This document shows, piece by piece, positions 32,338 to 40,907 of a DNA stretch of 64,000 bases. Position 1 is the stretch's first letter; each line of letters opens with the position of its first letter. This DNA is from JAAYCI01 sp964550985 (GTDB lineage: Bacteria > Bacillota > Clostridia > Oscillospirales > Ruminococcaceae). The position numbers were made by a program, and so were the translations under genes. The DNA lies in assembly GCA_964550985.1 (NCBI GenBank), contig CAZKBM010000002.1:1-64000 (forward strand). The letters run 5' to 3'. The notes beneath the pieces are model-generated. The model worked only from the letters and a program-made list of their open reading frames with translations, did not search any database and was not told the origin of the DNA.

Positions 32338-32461
32338 TGTTATAGTTTCTCAAAATGCTGTGCAGCAGTTTTTTGTAAGAAACTCTTATACACAGTAGAA
32401 ACTGTTAGGCAGCGCCTGATTGTTCCCGTATTTATGCGCTACTGTTTGTTCATTTGCTGTA
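32338..32461 (-). repeat. dispersed repeat A, copy A6 (reverse orientation)
   Basis: Contains the CTGTGCAGCAG module once, the AGTAGAAACTG and GCAGCGCCTGA segments, and the conserved end that reads ACAGCAAATGAACAAAC on the minus strand. Confidence 0.85.
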
Positions 32462-32463
32462 TA

Positions 32464-32500
32464 AAGCGGCTGCCGCCTTTTCCCGATGCTGGGCGGCCGC
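32464..32500 (+). terminator. GC-rich hairpin with T-run downstream of repeat A6
   Basis: AGCGGC...GCC pairs with GGCGGCCGCT, followed by GTTTTTCTT. The remaining interval to 32970 has no gene, only the candidate promoter at 32812-32841. Confidence 0.5.
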
Positions 32501-32811
32501 TGTTTTTCTTTTGGCTCTGTGCACCGGCCTTGTGTATCTGGTCATTTTGCCCAAATTTCCGCATCCTTTTTTTACCCGCGCCCTGTGCTCATAGCAAAGT
32601 AAACCTATAAAAAGCGGCTTCATTATTCTAAAATAATCCAAAGGAATTCGGCAAAAAAGCCCAAATTAATTTTTTTGCCCAGTTTACAGGGAACACAATA
32701 ACTTGTGCCCTGGGCCTTACCCGCTACAAGGTTTTGTGGAAAAAAATAGCATTTAATTCTTTACAAAATGTTTTTAATGGCACTATTTGCCGTTCATAGG
32801 CATTTTTATGC

Positions 32812-32841
32812 TTGCATTATTTATACAGCTTGTTGTATTAT
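32812..32841 (+). promoter_or_regulatory. candidate promoter of the M23 peptidase gene
   Basis: TTGCAT (32812-32817), an 18-bp spacer and TATTAT (32836-32841), giving a leader of about 120 nt. Confidence 0.5.
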
Positions 32842-32970
32842 AAGAGTGCGGCATGACCCCTTTGGGGTTTGTACGCAAACGGATGGGCGGCCGCCCCAGC
32901 GCTTTTCTGCGGGAAAGGGTATAGGCTTTGCCCCTTCATAATTATAACCTAATATAAAGGGGGGTCTCCA

Positions 32971-34344
32971 ATGGGTGGGCAAAAACAACACACCCGTTTC
33001 TCCTTTCGGGTGGCTGCGGCTTTCCTTTCGCTGATGCTTTTATGCACTGCCGCGCCCCTTTCGGTAAGTGCCGAAACCCCGGAGGAACGTTACCAGAGGT
33101 TAAAGGGAGAGCTGGACGCTTTGGCGGGGCAGATTGCCACGGTCAAGGATGACCGCGCCGAGGCTGCGGAAGAGCGCAATGCCTTAACCGAACAAAAGGA
33201 TGTTTTAGACGAACTGATTTCCATCAACCAAAAAGACATTGAAGAAGCCCGCAAGGCTTTAAGCGACAAAGAGGAACAAGTTGCCCAAAAGCGTGACGCC
33301 CTGGCCGAGACCGAGGCGCTGCTTGGGGAACGTTTGGTTGCCATGTACAAAACAAACAACTCCAGCACCCTTTCGGCCCTGCTTACGGTGAATAGCTTTA
33401 CCGAATTTTTGCAGATTGTAGACGCCATGCGCCGTATCTCGCAGCGGGATACCGACCTGATGGACAAACTGGCCGAGCAAAAGGCCGATTTGGAAAAAGA
33501 GCAGGAAGAAATTAGCGCCCTGCTGGATAAATTAAACAGCAGCTATGAGGAACTTTCGGGCAACGCCTCCCATCTTGCCAACAATATCCGGGCGCAGGAT
33601 GGCGAAATTTCTGAGCAGGACGCCATGCTGCGCGCCAGTGAAACCGCTTATGGGCAAACCGCCGCCGCTACCGAGCAAGCCTACCAGGAGATGCTCTCGG
33701 TCTCTAATTCTGTTTCGGGCATGGGTTCGTCCCCTGGGCAGGGGATACCGGGCACCGAGCAGCCTGCCCCCACACCTGCGCCCGAGCCCACACCCACACC
33801 AGAACCCACCCCGCCGGCTGCCAGTACACCCGTAGAGGGCGGCGTAGCCCCACCTGCCGAACAGCCCCCGGCTGAAACACCAGCTCCCCCGGCCGAAACA
33901 CCGGCTCCACCGGTAGAAACCCCTGCCCCGCCGGCTGAACCCACGCCGCCTCCCGCGCCCGTCATGGGCGCCATCACCACCTGGCCGGTGCCCTCCTCGC
34001 GGCGCATCACCTGCTATTTTGGTGAGCCAGACCCCGCTGGGCGGGGCCACCTGGGCATGGATATTGCCGCCCCCTATAACACACCCATTGTGGCGGCTGG
34101 TAACGGAACGGTTATTTTGGCCAGCACCCATTCCAGCTATGGCAATTATATTATTGTGGACCACGGCAACGGCCTGAAAACCCTGTACGCTCACTGCAAC
34201 AGCCTGCTGGTTGGCGTGGGCCAGTACGTAAATGCGGGCGACACCATTGCCCTAATGGGCAGCACAGGATTCTCGTTTGGCTCCCATCTACATATTGAAG
34301 TGTACAACCCCGGCAGGCAGGACCCCCGCAATTACCTGCCCTAA
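32971..34344 (+). CDS. secreted M23 peptidase with PcsB-like coiled coil
   Basis: 457 aa. A signal peptide (about residues 1-35, ending SVSA) precedes a long coiled coil (about residues 38-245), a Pro/Ala/Glu linker (about residues 250-330, with repeated ETPAPPAE units) and a C-terminal M23/LytM domain. The metal ligands appear as GHLGMD and HLHIEV. Such proteins cut peptidoglycan cross-links, and the coiled coil usually couples them to FtsEX at division sites. No ftsEX is in the window. The start follows AAAGGGGGG. Confidence 0.9.
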   Translation: MGGQKQHTRFSFRVAAAFLSLMLLCTAAPLSVSAETPEERYQRLKGELDALAGQIATVKDDRAEAAEERNALTEQKDVLDELISINQKDIEEARKALSDKEEQVAQKRDALAETEALLGERLVAMYKTNNSSTLSALLTVNSFTEFLQIVDAMRRISQRDTDLMDKLAEQKADLEKEQEEISALLDKLNSSYEELSGNASHLANNIRAQDGEISEQDAMLRASETAYGQTAAATEQAYQEMLSVSNSVSGMGSSPGQGIPGTEQPAPTPAPEPTPTPEPTPPAASTPVEGGVAPPAEQPPAETPAPPAETPAPPVETPAPPAEPTPPPAPVMGAITTWPVPSSRRITCYFGEPDPAGRGHLGMDIAAPYNTPIVAAGNGTVILASTHSSYGNYIIVDHGNGLKTLYAHCNSLLVGVGQYVNAGDTIALMGSTGFSFGSHLHIEVYNPGRQDPRNYLP

Positions 34345-34415
34345 AACGGGCTACCAATAAATCATTCTTGTTTGATGGATTTCTGCTCTATTCTACCCAA
34401 TTTGGCACTAGCCTA

Positions 34416-34473
34416 TTTTACAGCAAACGAACAAACCGTAGCGTATAAATACAGGAAAAATCAGGCGCTGCAT
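34416..34473 (+). repeat. dispersed repeat A, copy A7 (left end only)
   Basis: ACAGCAAACGAACAAACCG, TAGCGTATAAATACAGG and CAGGCGCTGC are present, then the similarity stops. It lies 70 bp after the M23 peptidase gene. Confidence 0.75.
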
Positions 34474-34523
34474 TGTGCACTATAAGCAAAGGCCCAATCC
34501 GCCATTGATATGGCACCCCCATA

Positions 34524-34559
34524 AAAAACTGCCGGTAAGTGTACTTACCGGCAGTTTTT
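34524..34559. terminator. bidirectional terminator
   Basis: A perfect 16-bp stem (AAAAACTGCCGGTAAG, loop TGTA, CTTACCGGCAGTTTTT) with A- and T-runs built in. It serves the M23 gene (+) and the M3 peptidase gene (-). Confidence 0.9.
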
Positions 34560-34654
34560 ATCTATTATAGCAAGTTTATTCTATGCGCCTACAGCCAATG
34601 AAAAAAACACCCTACACAAACACAAGGGCCAAGGCCAGCCCCATATGGCCGCTT

Positions 34655-36346
34655 TTAAAACACATCCCTCTCCTGTACCCAGGCCGCCACCTGTGCGCCC
34701 ACCTCTTCTATGCAGCCCCCCGCAAAGGGGGTGCGCAGCCCGGCGGCTTTCACAAGGCCGGGGTAGGTTTCGGCGCCCGCTTTGCGGGTAAGCGCCAAGT
34801 AACGCTGCCAAGCATCGGTAAAGTTTTGGTTGGCTGCCAAAAAAAATTGTAAGGCCACCACCTGGGCCAGCACATAGTCAATGTAGTAAAAAGGCGAGGT
34901 ATAAATGTGCAACTGGCGCTGCCAGCCCGCTCCGCGGGCATAAAAGGGCAACTCTGCAAAATCGTTCCAGGGGCGGTATTTTTTTTCCAGTTCCAGCCAC
35001 AGTTGGCAGCGCTGGGCCGGTTTCAGTCCAGGCTGGCTGTACACCTCCTGCTGGAACTCATCCACCAAACAGCCATAGGGTAAAAACAGAACCGCGTCTT
35101 TTGCGTGGGCAAGCGCGTATTTGGGGGTATCGTCCCCAAAAAACAAACGATGCCAGGCAGCCGTTAAAAATTCCATGCTCATCGAGTGGATTTCACAGCT
35201 TTCGAGGCCCGGGCTCTGTAGTTCGCCCGGCAGGTTTTGCCCTGCGGCAAGGTAGGCCGCAAAGGCATGTCCGGCTTCGTGGGTCAAAACATCTACATCC
35301 CCAAAGGTGCCTGTGAAATTGGAAAAGATAAAGGGGCTTTTGTATGCCTCGATATAGGTGCAGTAGCCGCCGGGGGCCTTGCCGGGTTTTGCCAGCACGT
35401 CAAACAGGCCTCTGTCCATCATAAAATCTATAAACTCCGCCGTCTCGGGCGAAAGTTCCCGGTACATGCGTTGCCCAGCTGCCAATATCTCCTCTGGGCT
35501 GCCCTTGGGGGTGGGGTTCCCATCCCAAAAATCCAGCTTGGTGTCGTAAAATTTAAAATCTTCCACCCGTATACGCCGCGCCTGCCCGCGGCAAAGCCCC
35601 GCCGCTATGGGCACCAGGGCCTTTGCCACCTCTTCACGGCAGGCCTCAATGTCGGCCCGGGTGTAGCCCAGCCGTTCCATGCGGATATCTCCGAGCGGTG
35701 TAAAGTTCTCATACCCCAACATTTTTGCCTGCTGGGTGCGGTTTTTTACCATTCGGTCATAGATGTCGTCCAGTTCCTCCCGGTGGCCCTCAAAAAAGCC
35801 GCCCTCGGCCTCAAAAGCCTCTTTGCGCACCGCGCGGAAGGGGGCCTGCTTATAGGGCTCAAGCTGTGCCACGGTCAGCTCCTTCCCGTGGAAGGGGATG
35901 CACGCCGAGGCATAGAGTTTTTCGTACTCGGTCTCTAAGGCGTTTTCCTCTTGCTGCAGCACAATCAGCCGCTCGTCGCTGCCCTTCACCGCAAGCTCCA
36001 TTCCGTCTGTAAGAATCTTGCCGTAGCGTTCTTCCAGGGAGGAGCGGTGGGGCGAGGCCAAAAATGCCCGGTACAAACCCAGGGTTCGCTCGGCCAGCAG
36101 GGGGCTCTCCCTGTCAAAATAATCGTTTTCGGCACTGTAGTATTCGTCGCGGGTATCCACCGTGTGGCGGATGGAAGCCAGGGTGTGGGCCGTACCCGTT
36201 TCCCCGCGCAGTGCGGCCGCCTGCTCAAAAACCGTCAACAGTTCGTCGCCGCTTTGGGCGGCCCCTGCCACAGCGGCCAAATCCTCCAGTTCTCCGCACA
36301 CCCAGGGCAGGTCGGGGCGGCTGTAGGGCATCTCATCAAATTTCAT
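34655..36346 (-). CDS. M3 family oligoendopeptidase (PepF-like)
   Basis: 563-aa cytoplasmic zinc peptidase that degrades short peptides. The metal motif HEAGH (DVLTHEAGHAFAAYLA) and the downstream ESCEIHSMSMEFLT glutamate are present, as in the M3 family. ATG 36346 follows AAAGGGAAA; the frame is open to 36457 without SD. It is about 120 bp downstream of the adenine deaminase gene on the same strand. Confidence 0.92.
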   Translation of the reverse strand: MKFDEMPYSRPDLPWVCGELEDLAAVAGAAQSGDELLTVFEQAAALRGETGTAHTLASIRHTVDTRDEYYSAENDYFDRESPLLAERTLGLYRAFLASPHRSSLEERYGKILTDGMELAVKGSDERLIVLQQEENALETEYEKLYASACIPFHGKELTVAQLEPYKQAPFRAVRKEAFEAEGGFFEGHREELDDIYDRMVKNRTQQAKMLGYENFTPLGDIRMERLGYTRADIEACREEVAKALVPIAAGLCRGQARRIRVEDFKFYDTKLDFWDGNPTPKGSPEEILAAGQRMYRELSPETAEFIDFMMDRGLFDVLAKPGKAPGGYCTYIEAYKSPFIFSNFTGTFGDVDVLTHEAGHAFAAYLAAGQNLPGELQSPGLESCEIHSMSMEFLTAAWHRLFFGDDTPKYALAHAKDAVLFLPYGCLVDEFQQEVYSQPGLKPAQRCQLWLELEKKYRPWNDFAELPFYARGAGWQRQLHIYTSPFYYIDYVLAQVVALQFFLAANQNFTDAWQRYLALTRKAGAETYPGLVKAAGLRTPFAGGCIEEVGAQVAAWVQERDVF

Positions 36347-36466
36347 GGCGTTTCCCTTTCGTTTGTAGCCAATGGCTATGCGCTCTATCAATATGGCCCT
36401 TCTCCAAGCGGCGCTGCAAGCCTGGCAAAGCGTTCTGCAAGCAAAGCAGCCCCGCAAGCAAAGGCC

Positions 36467-38164
36467 CTATCTCTGAAGTAAAGCAAATTTTTCCACATCA
36501 AACAGCCCTTTATCGGTAAGGCGCAGGCTGGGAATGACCGGCAGGGCCAAAAAGGAAAGGGTGATGAAGGGGTCCACATGGCCGGGAATACCCATGCTAT
36601 GGCTAAGCCGGATGATATCCCCCACCTGGGCCTGCACCTCTTCGGCGGGAAGGGTGCTCATAAGCCCTGCCAGGGCCAGTGGCACCTCCCCCTCCACCCG
36701 GCCATTTTGCACCAGCACATAGCCCCCGCCTATGGCCTCCAGCCGTCGGATGGCCAAAAGCAGGTCTGCGTCGCTGTCTCCCGCGGCCAAAATATTGTGG
36801 CTGTCGTGCGCAACGGTGGAGGCAATGGCCCCGCCTGTCAGGCCAAAACCCTTTAGGGGCGCCACGGCCACATTGCCGCTTTTCCCGTGGCGTTCCACCA
36901 CGCAAAGCTTGTTGTACACGCGGTTGGGGGCAAAATAACCCCCCGCCTGCGGCACCGCTTCACGCAGATGCTCGGTCTCAAGCTGGTAGGGTACAAGTTG
37001 TATCACGTCGGTATCGCCCTGCACGGCAAGTTGCAGGCGGCTTTCATCCAGTTTGGGCAGATGCACGCTTTGCAGCACCGAGGCCTGCACCGGCTGGCCG
37101 GGCCGCATGGCGCAGAGGGCCTCTTTTGCAGGCACGCCATCCTTGTAAACCTCAACCACCTCTATGGTTTTTAAATCCTTTAAAAGCACCAAATCGGCCC
37201 TATAACCCGCCGCAACGGCCCCAAGTTCGCTAAAGCCGTACACCTGCGCGGTGTTCCAGCTTGCCATCCGTATGGCCTCCACCGCGGGCAGGCCCGCGTC
37301 CACGGCCATCTTTACATTCCAGCGGATATGCCCGTCCCGCCTCGTGTCATCCAGGTGTTTATCATCTGTGCAAAACAAAAAGCGCTCTGTGGGAATCCCC
37401 TCTGCTACCAGGCCCTGCACCAAAGCCATCAAGTTGTGGGCGGCGCTTCCCTCCCGTACTAAAATGGCAAAACCTGCGCGGGCCTTTTCCAGCGCCTCGG
37501 CAAAATGGGTTGCCTCGTGCTCGGTACGCACACCGGCGGCGGCATAGGCCTGCAGCGCCGCGCCCGAAAGCCCCGGCGCATGCCCGTCGATGGGTCTTTT
37601 TTCAAAAAGGCTTACTTTCTCGTAGATTTCCCCCCGGCCCGCCACCACGTCGGGGTAACACATCACCTCGCCCAGGCCCAGCACACGGGGGTGCTGCAAA
37701 AAGGCTTCCATGTCCCCGGCGGTAAAGCTTGCTCCGGCCGTTTCAAACGCCGTGGCCGGCACGCTGGAGGGCAGCATGACATAGATGTTGCAGGGCAGGT
37801 TTTCACTCGCCTGCAGCATAAACGCAACCCCCTCGGCCCCGCACACGTTTACAATTTCGTGCGGGTCGGCCACCAGGGTGGTGGTGCCGCTGGGTAGCAC
37901 GCTACGCACCAGCTCGGCCGGGGGCACCATAGCGCTTTCAATATGCAGGTGCGCATCTATAAAACCGGGGCAGAGCACAAGGCCGGTACAGTCCCGTTCC
38001 TCCTTGCCCACATAGCTGCCCAGGCCCGCTATCCAGCCGTCGGCTAGGGCCACATCGGCACGCAGTACCTCTTTTGTAAACACGTTCACCACATCTGCGT
38101 TTTTCAGCACAAGGTCTGCCTTCTCCCGGCCCGCGGCCACCTCTACCAGCCTCTTGCGATTCAT
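36467..38164 (-). CDS. ade: adenine deaminase
   Basis: 565-aa metallo-amidohydrolase converting adenine to hypoxanthine for purine salvage. Motifs seen are PGFIDAHLHIESAMV, TTTLVADPHEIVNVCG, GEVMCYPDVV and DGHAPGLSG in the N-terminal barrel; a C-terminal domain includes ASTVAHDSHNILAAGDSDAD. The start MNRKRL (38164) has AAGGTGGGGG upstream; the frame extends 18 bases further. The order of motifs matches the Ade family of Firmicutes. Confidence 0.94.
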   Translation of the reverse strand: MNRKRLVEVAAGREKADLVLKNADVVNVFTKEVLRADVALADGWIAGLGSYVGKEERDCTGLVLCPGFIDAHLHIESAMVPPAELVRSVLPSGTTTLVADPHEIVNVCGAEGVAFMLQASENLPCNIYVMLPSSVPATAFETAGASFTAGDMEAFLQHPRVLGLGEVMCYPDVVAGRGEIYEKVSLFEKRPIDGHAPGLSGAALQAYAAAGVRTEHEATHFAEALEKARAGFAILVREGSAAHNLMALVQGLVAEGIPTERFLFCTDDKHLDDTRRDGHIRWNVKMAVDAGLPAVEAIRMASWNTAQVYGFSELGAVAAGYRADLVLLKDLKTIEVVEVYKDGVPAKEALCAMRPGQPVQASVLQSVHLPKLDESRLQLAVQGDTDVIQLVPYQLETEHLREAVPQAGGYFAPNRVYNKLCVVERHGKSGNVAVAPLKGFGLTGGAIASTVAHDSHNILAAGDSDADLLLAIRRLEAIGGGYVLVQNGRVEGEVPLALAGLMSTLPAEEVQAQVGDIIRLSHSMGIPGHVDPFITLSFLALPVIPSLRLTDKGLFDVEKFALLQR

Positions 38165-38294
38165 CTGCCCCCACCTTTCCATCCACCGCCTTTTTTGGCG
38201 GCCTTGAAAATACTACTTATTTATATTAGTATAGCATACAGATTCTACAAATACCTTCCCCCTGCTGAAAAAAGAGGGAAGAAGGAGAGATGAT

Positions 38295-38864
38295 ATGGAA
38301 AAACTTACGATGACACGAAGCCAGGAACTGCTGCGCAGCGCTACAAAAGAGGCCCACCTTTTGCAGCACGCACTGGCGGTAAGCGCCGCCATGAAGGCCA
38401 TGGCGCGCCACTTTGGCGAGGATGCAAGCCACTGGGAGGCCGTGGGTTTTTTGCATGACTATGACTATGAGCAGCACCCTGATGAACACCTGGCCCATAC
38501 CGAGGCCCCCCTGCGCCAGGCCGGGGTGGACGAGGTGAGCATCCGCGCCATTCTGGCACACGGCTACGGCCTGCTAAATGAAGTGGAGCCAAAAACCAAC
38601 CTGGAAAAAAGCCTTTACGCCGTGGACGAACTGACGGGCCTGATTTCGGCCACCGCCAAGATGCGCCCGACGGGTATCGCAGACCTTGAACCCAAAAGTG
38701 TGAAAAAGAAATTCAAAGACAAGGCCTTTGCCGCTAAAATTGACCGGCAGGTGATTTCGCAAGGGGCCGAGATGCTGAACATGGAACTGGGTGAACTCAT
38801 CACCCTTTGCATTGAAGGTATGCGCCCCTATGCCGCCGAACTTGGGCTGAATGGCGCCGAATAA
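38295..38864 (+). CDS. HD-domain protein
   Basis: 189 aa. An HD phosphohydrolase-type domain is seen: LLQHALAVSAAMKAMARHFGED (first His), VGFLHDYDYEQ (HD pair), then AHGYG and YAVDELTGLISATAKM. The family includes small metal-dependent phosphatases and tRNA nucleotidyltransferase-like fragments. Its substrate is unknown. GAAGGAGAG precedes the ATG; the adjacent genes diverge or are separated by a terminator, so it is monocistronic. Confidence 0.82.
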   Translation: MEKLTMTRSQELLRSATKEAHLLQHALAVSAAMKAMARHFGEDASHWEAVGFLHDYDYEQHPDEHLAHTEAPLRQAGVDEVSIRAILAHGYGLLNEVEPKTNLEKSLYAVDELTGLISATAKMRPTGIADLEPKSVKKKFKDKAFAAKIDRQVISQGAEMLNMELGELITLCIEGMRPYAAELGLNGAE

Positions 38865-38929
38865 ATCGGCTGTTCCTTCCCCGGTTTTTCCCCATTTTTC
38901 GGGCTATAAACCCTGCTAAACTTACCCGC

Positions 38930-38962
38930 AGCCATAGCGTTTTTTAACGCTATGGCTTTGTT
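38930..38962 (+). terminator. terminator of the HD-domain gene
   Basis: Stem AGCCATAGCGTT / AACGCTATGGCT with a TTT loop, followed by TTGTTATG. Confidence 0.75.
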
Positions 38963-39013
38963 ATGCCCTTTTTGCACCCGCTAAAAACAGGCAAAAAAAT
39001 TCTCCATTGCCCC

Positions 39014-39041
39014 TTGACAATTCCGTAAGATGTTGTAGAAT
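39014..39041 (+). promoter_or_regulatory. heat-shock operon promoter
   Basis: TTGACA (39014-39019), a 16-bp spacer and TAGAAT (39036-39041), immediately followed by the CIRCE element. Confidence 0.85.
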
Positions 39042-39045
39042 GATA

Positions 39046-39072
39046 TTAGCACTCGAAGATGTAGAGTGCTAA
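39046..39072 (+). promoter_or_regulatory. CIRCE operator (HrcA binding site)
   Basis: A perfect consensus inverted repeat, TTAGCACTC-N9-GAGTGCTAA. It covers the transcription start, the position at which HrcA represses the operon in the absence of heat stress. Confidence 0.97.
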
Positions 39073-39101
39073 ACCTGAAGAAGGGGGGCGGGCTAACTCG
39101 T

Positions 39102-40142
39102 ATGGATGATAGGAAACAGCGTATTATGGTGGCCATCGTCTCCCTGTATGCCACAGGTGGAGAGCCCGTGGGCTCCAGCCTGCTTTCCCGCAGTATTGAT
39201 TTAACCGTGTCCTCCGCCACGCTGCGCAACGAGATGGCCGCCCTTACAAAGCTGGGCCTTTTGGAACAGCCCCATACCTCGGCCGGGCGGGTGCCCACGG
39301 CCAAGGGCTACCGCTATTATGTGGACCACCTGCTGGGCACGCCCGAGGGCCTGCCCCAGGGGGCAAAGCAAAAAATAGACGCGGTGGTAAGCGGGCTGGA
39401 CCATGACCCCGAAAAGCTGGCAAAGGGGGCCGCAACCTCGCTGGCTGGCCTTTTGGGCCACGCGGTTATTGCCACCACCCCCCTTGCGCGCGATTTACAC
39501 ATTGCCCACTTTGAGGTGATACAGGTTGGCCTGTACTCGGCAGCCGTGCTGGCCGTAACGGTGGCCGGCGGGGTGCTTACCCGGGTGGCAAAGGTAGATT
39601 TTGAACTGGGCCCCGAGGACGCGAAGCAGCTTGCCAACACCCTGAACCAGCACCTTTGCTTTGTGGCCGAGGCCGACGTCAGCCCCTCGCTGATACGCGA
39701 TATGGTGGATAACCTGGGCGAGCGCGGGCCGCACAACTGGCCGGTACTTTCGGCGGCGCTGGCCCTTTTGGCCGAAGCGGGAAAACCCTCTATCTATTTT
39801 GAGGGCCAAAAATACCTGTTGCAATGGCCCGAACTGGAAAACGGGATGCGCAGCCTTTTGGAACTGGCGGGCAGCCGCGAACGGGTGGAGGAACTGCTGC
39901 ACCCCGAGCGGGAAGAGACCATGGTGCTTTTTGGCGACGAGATGGAAAAACCCATACCGGGCCTGTGCATCGCCTCGCGCCATTACCACGCCGGGGGCGG
40001 CCTTACCGGTGCACTGGCCGTGCTGGGCCCCACCCGTATGCGGTTTAGAGAGGTCATTCCCACCTTGGAATATTTTAGCCTGCTGATGGGCAGGGCCGTA
40101 AGCGCGGCGGGCGGCACAGCCCAGCCCCACCCCGGCCCCTAG
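39102..40142 (+). CDS. hrcA: heat-inducible transcription repressor HrcA
   Basis: 346 aa. The N-terminal winged helix (MDDRKQRIMVAIVSLYATGGEPVGS is split by the start; SSATLRNEMAALTKLGLLEQ and HTSAGRVPTAKGYRYYVD follow) is typical of HrcA. The C-terminal half (ASRHYHAGGGLTGALAVLGPTRMRF) holds the GroEL-responsive region. ATG 39102 is preferred, with AAGGGGGG about 14 bases upstream; a start inside the CIRCE (39066) is unlikely. It is the first gene of hrcA-grpE-dnaK-dnaJ and represses its own operon through the CIRCE site. Confidence 0.94.
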   Translation: MDDRKQRIMVAIVSLYATGGEPVGSSLLSRSIDLTVSSATLRNEMAALTKLGLLEQPHTSAGRVPTAKGYRYYVDHLLGTPEGLPQGAKQKIDAVVSGLDHDPEKLAKGAATSLAGLLGHAVIATTPLARDLHIAHFEVIQVGLYSAAVLAVTVAGGVLTRVAKVDFELGPEDAKQLANTLNQHLCFVAEADVSPSLIRDMVDNLGERGPHNWPVLSAALALLAEAGKPSIYFEGQKYLLQWPELENGMRSLLELAGSRERVEELLHPEREETMVLFGDEMEKPIPGLCIASRHYHAGGGLTGALAVLGPTRMRFREVIPTLEYFSLLMGRAVSAAGGTAQPHPGP

Positions 40143-40201
40143 GCAGCCCAAAAGTACCGGTGGCGGCCCTGCCCGCCCAATAAGAAGGAGATAAAAAAGC
40201 C

Positions 40202-40819
40202 ATGAGCCAAGCGGAAAAGCAACACCCCGAGGAAACCATAGAAAACGGCAAAGCCCCATCCGGCGGGGAAAAGCACAAGAGGGAAAAGAAGGTCAAAGCC
40301 CAAGGCCCCGCCCCTGAAACACCCCAAAGCGATACAGCAGACACCCTTTTAGAGACCGAGGCGCGCATTGCCGCCGCCGAGGCAAAACTGGCCGAGGCCG
40401 AAGCGCGCACCGCCGAGGTGAACGAGCGGCTTTTGCGCACGGCGGCCGAGTACGAAAACCACCGCAAACGCAGCCAGCGCGAAACCGAAAGCGCCTTTAA
40501 GAACGGGGTTTGTTTTTCGGCCGAAGAACTGCTGCCCGTGCTGGATACCCTGAACGCTGCGGCCAATGTACCCACTGCCGACGAAGAGTACAAAAAAGGG
40601 GTACTGCTTACCCTGCAAAAATGCGAAGAGGTATTTTTAAAGCTTGGCATTACCGAAATTGAGGCCGAGGGCCAGCCCTTTGACCCCGAACTGCACAACG
40701 CCGTGATGCAAAAGCCTGCCGAGGGCGCCGAAAGCGGCACCATCACCCTTGTGATGCAAAAAGGCTATAAATTGGGCGATAAAGTGGTGCGCCACGCCAT
40801 GGTGGCCGTGGCCCCCTAA
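40202..40819 (+). CDS. grpE: nucleotide exchange factor GrpE
   Basis: 205 aa. A long charged N-terminal part and coiled coil (LLRTAAEYENHRKRSQRETE) are followed by the beta-domain (GITEIEAEGQPFDPELHNAVMQ ... GYKLGDKVVRHAMVAVA). It releases ADP from DnaK. AAGGAG lies upstream of ATG 40202. The N-terminal extension is rich in Lys/Glu. Confidence 0.96.
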   Translation: MSQAEKQHPEETIENGKAPSGGEKHKREKKVKAQGPAPETPQSDTADTLLETEARIAAAEAKLAEAEARTAEVNERLLRTAAEYENHRKRSQRETESAFKNGVCFSAEELLPVLDTLNAAANVPTADEEYKKGVLLTLQKCEEVFLKLGITEIEAEGQPFDPELHNAVMQKPAEGAESGTITLVMQKGYKLGDKVVRHAMVAVAP

Positions 40820-40907
40820 ACGCCCCTAAACACCGCACAAAATCCATTTTTACATAGATACAAATAGACGCAACCACCACACTTCTGAAACAAAAGGAGA
40901 AAGTAAT

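Noticed and set aside
32311..32610. Open frame of about 100 codons downstream of metA
   Set aside because: It consists largely of repeat A6 and GC-rich hairpin sequence and has no SD; other copies of the repeat do not keep the frame.
33770..33960. GC-rich tandem repeats in the M23 peptidase gene
   Set aside because: They encode the Pro/Ala/Glu linker (PAPPAE units) and are normal for wall-spanning stalks.
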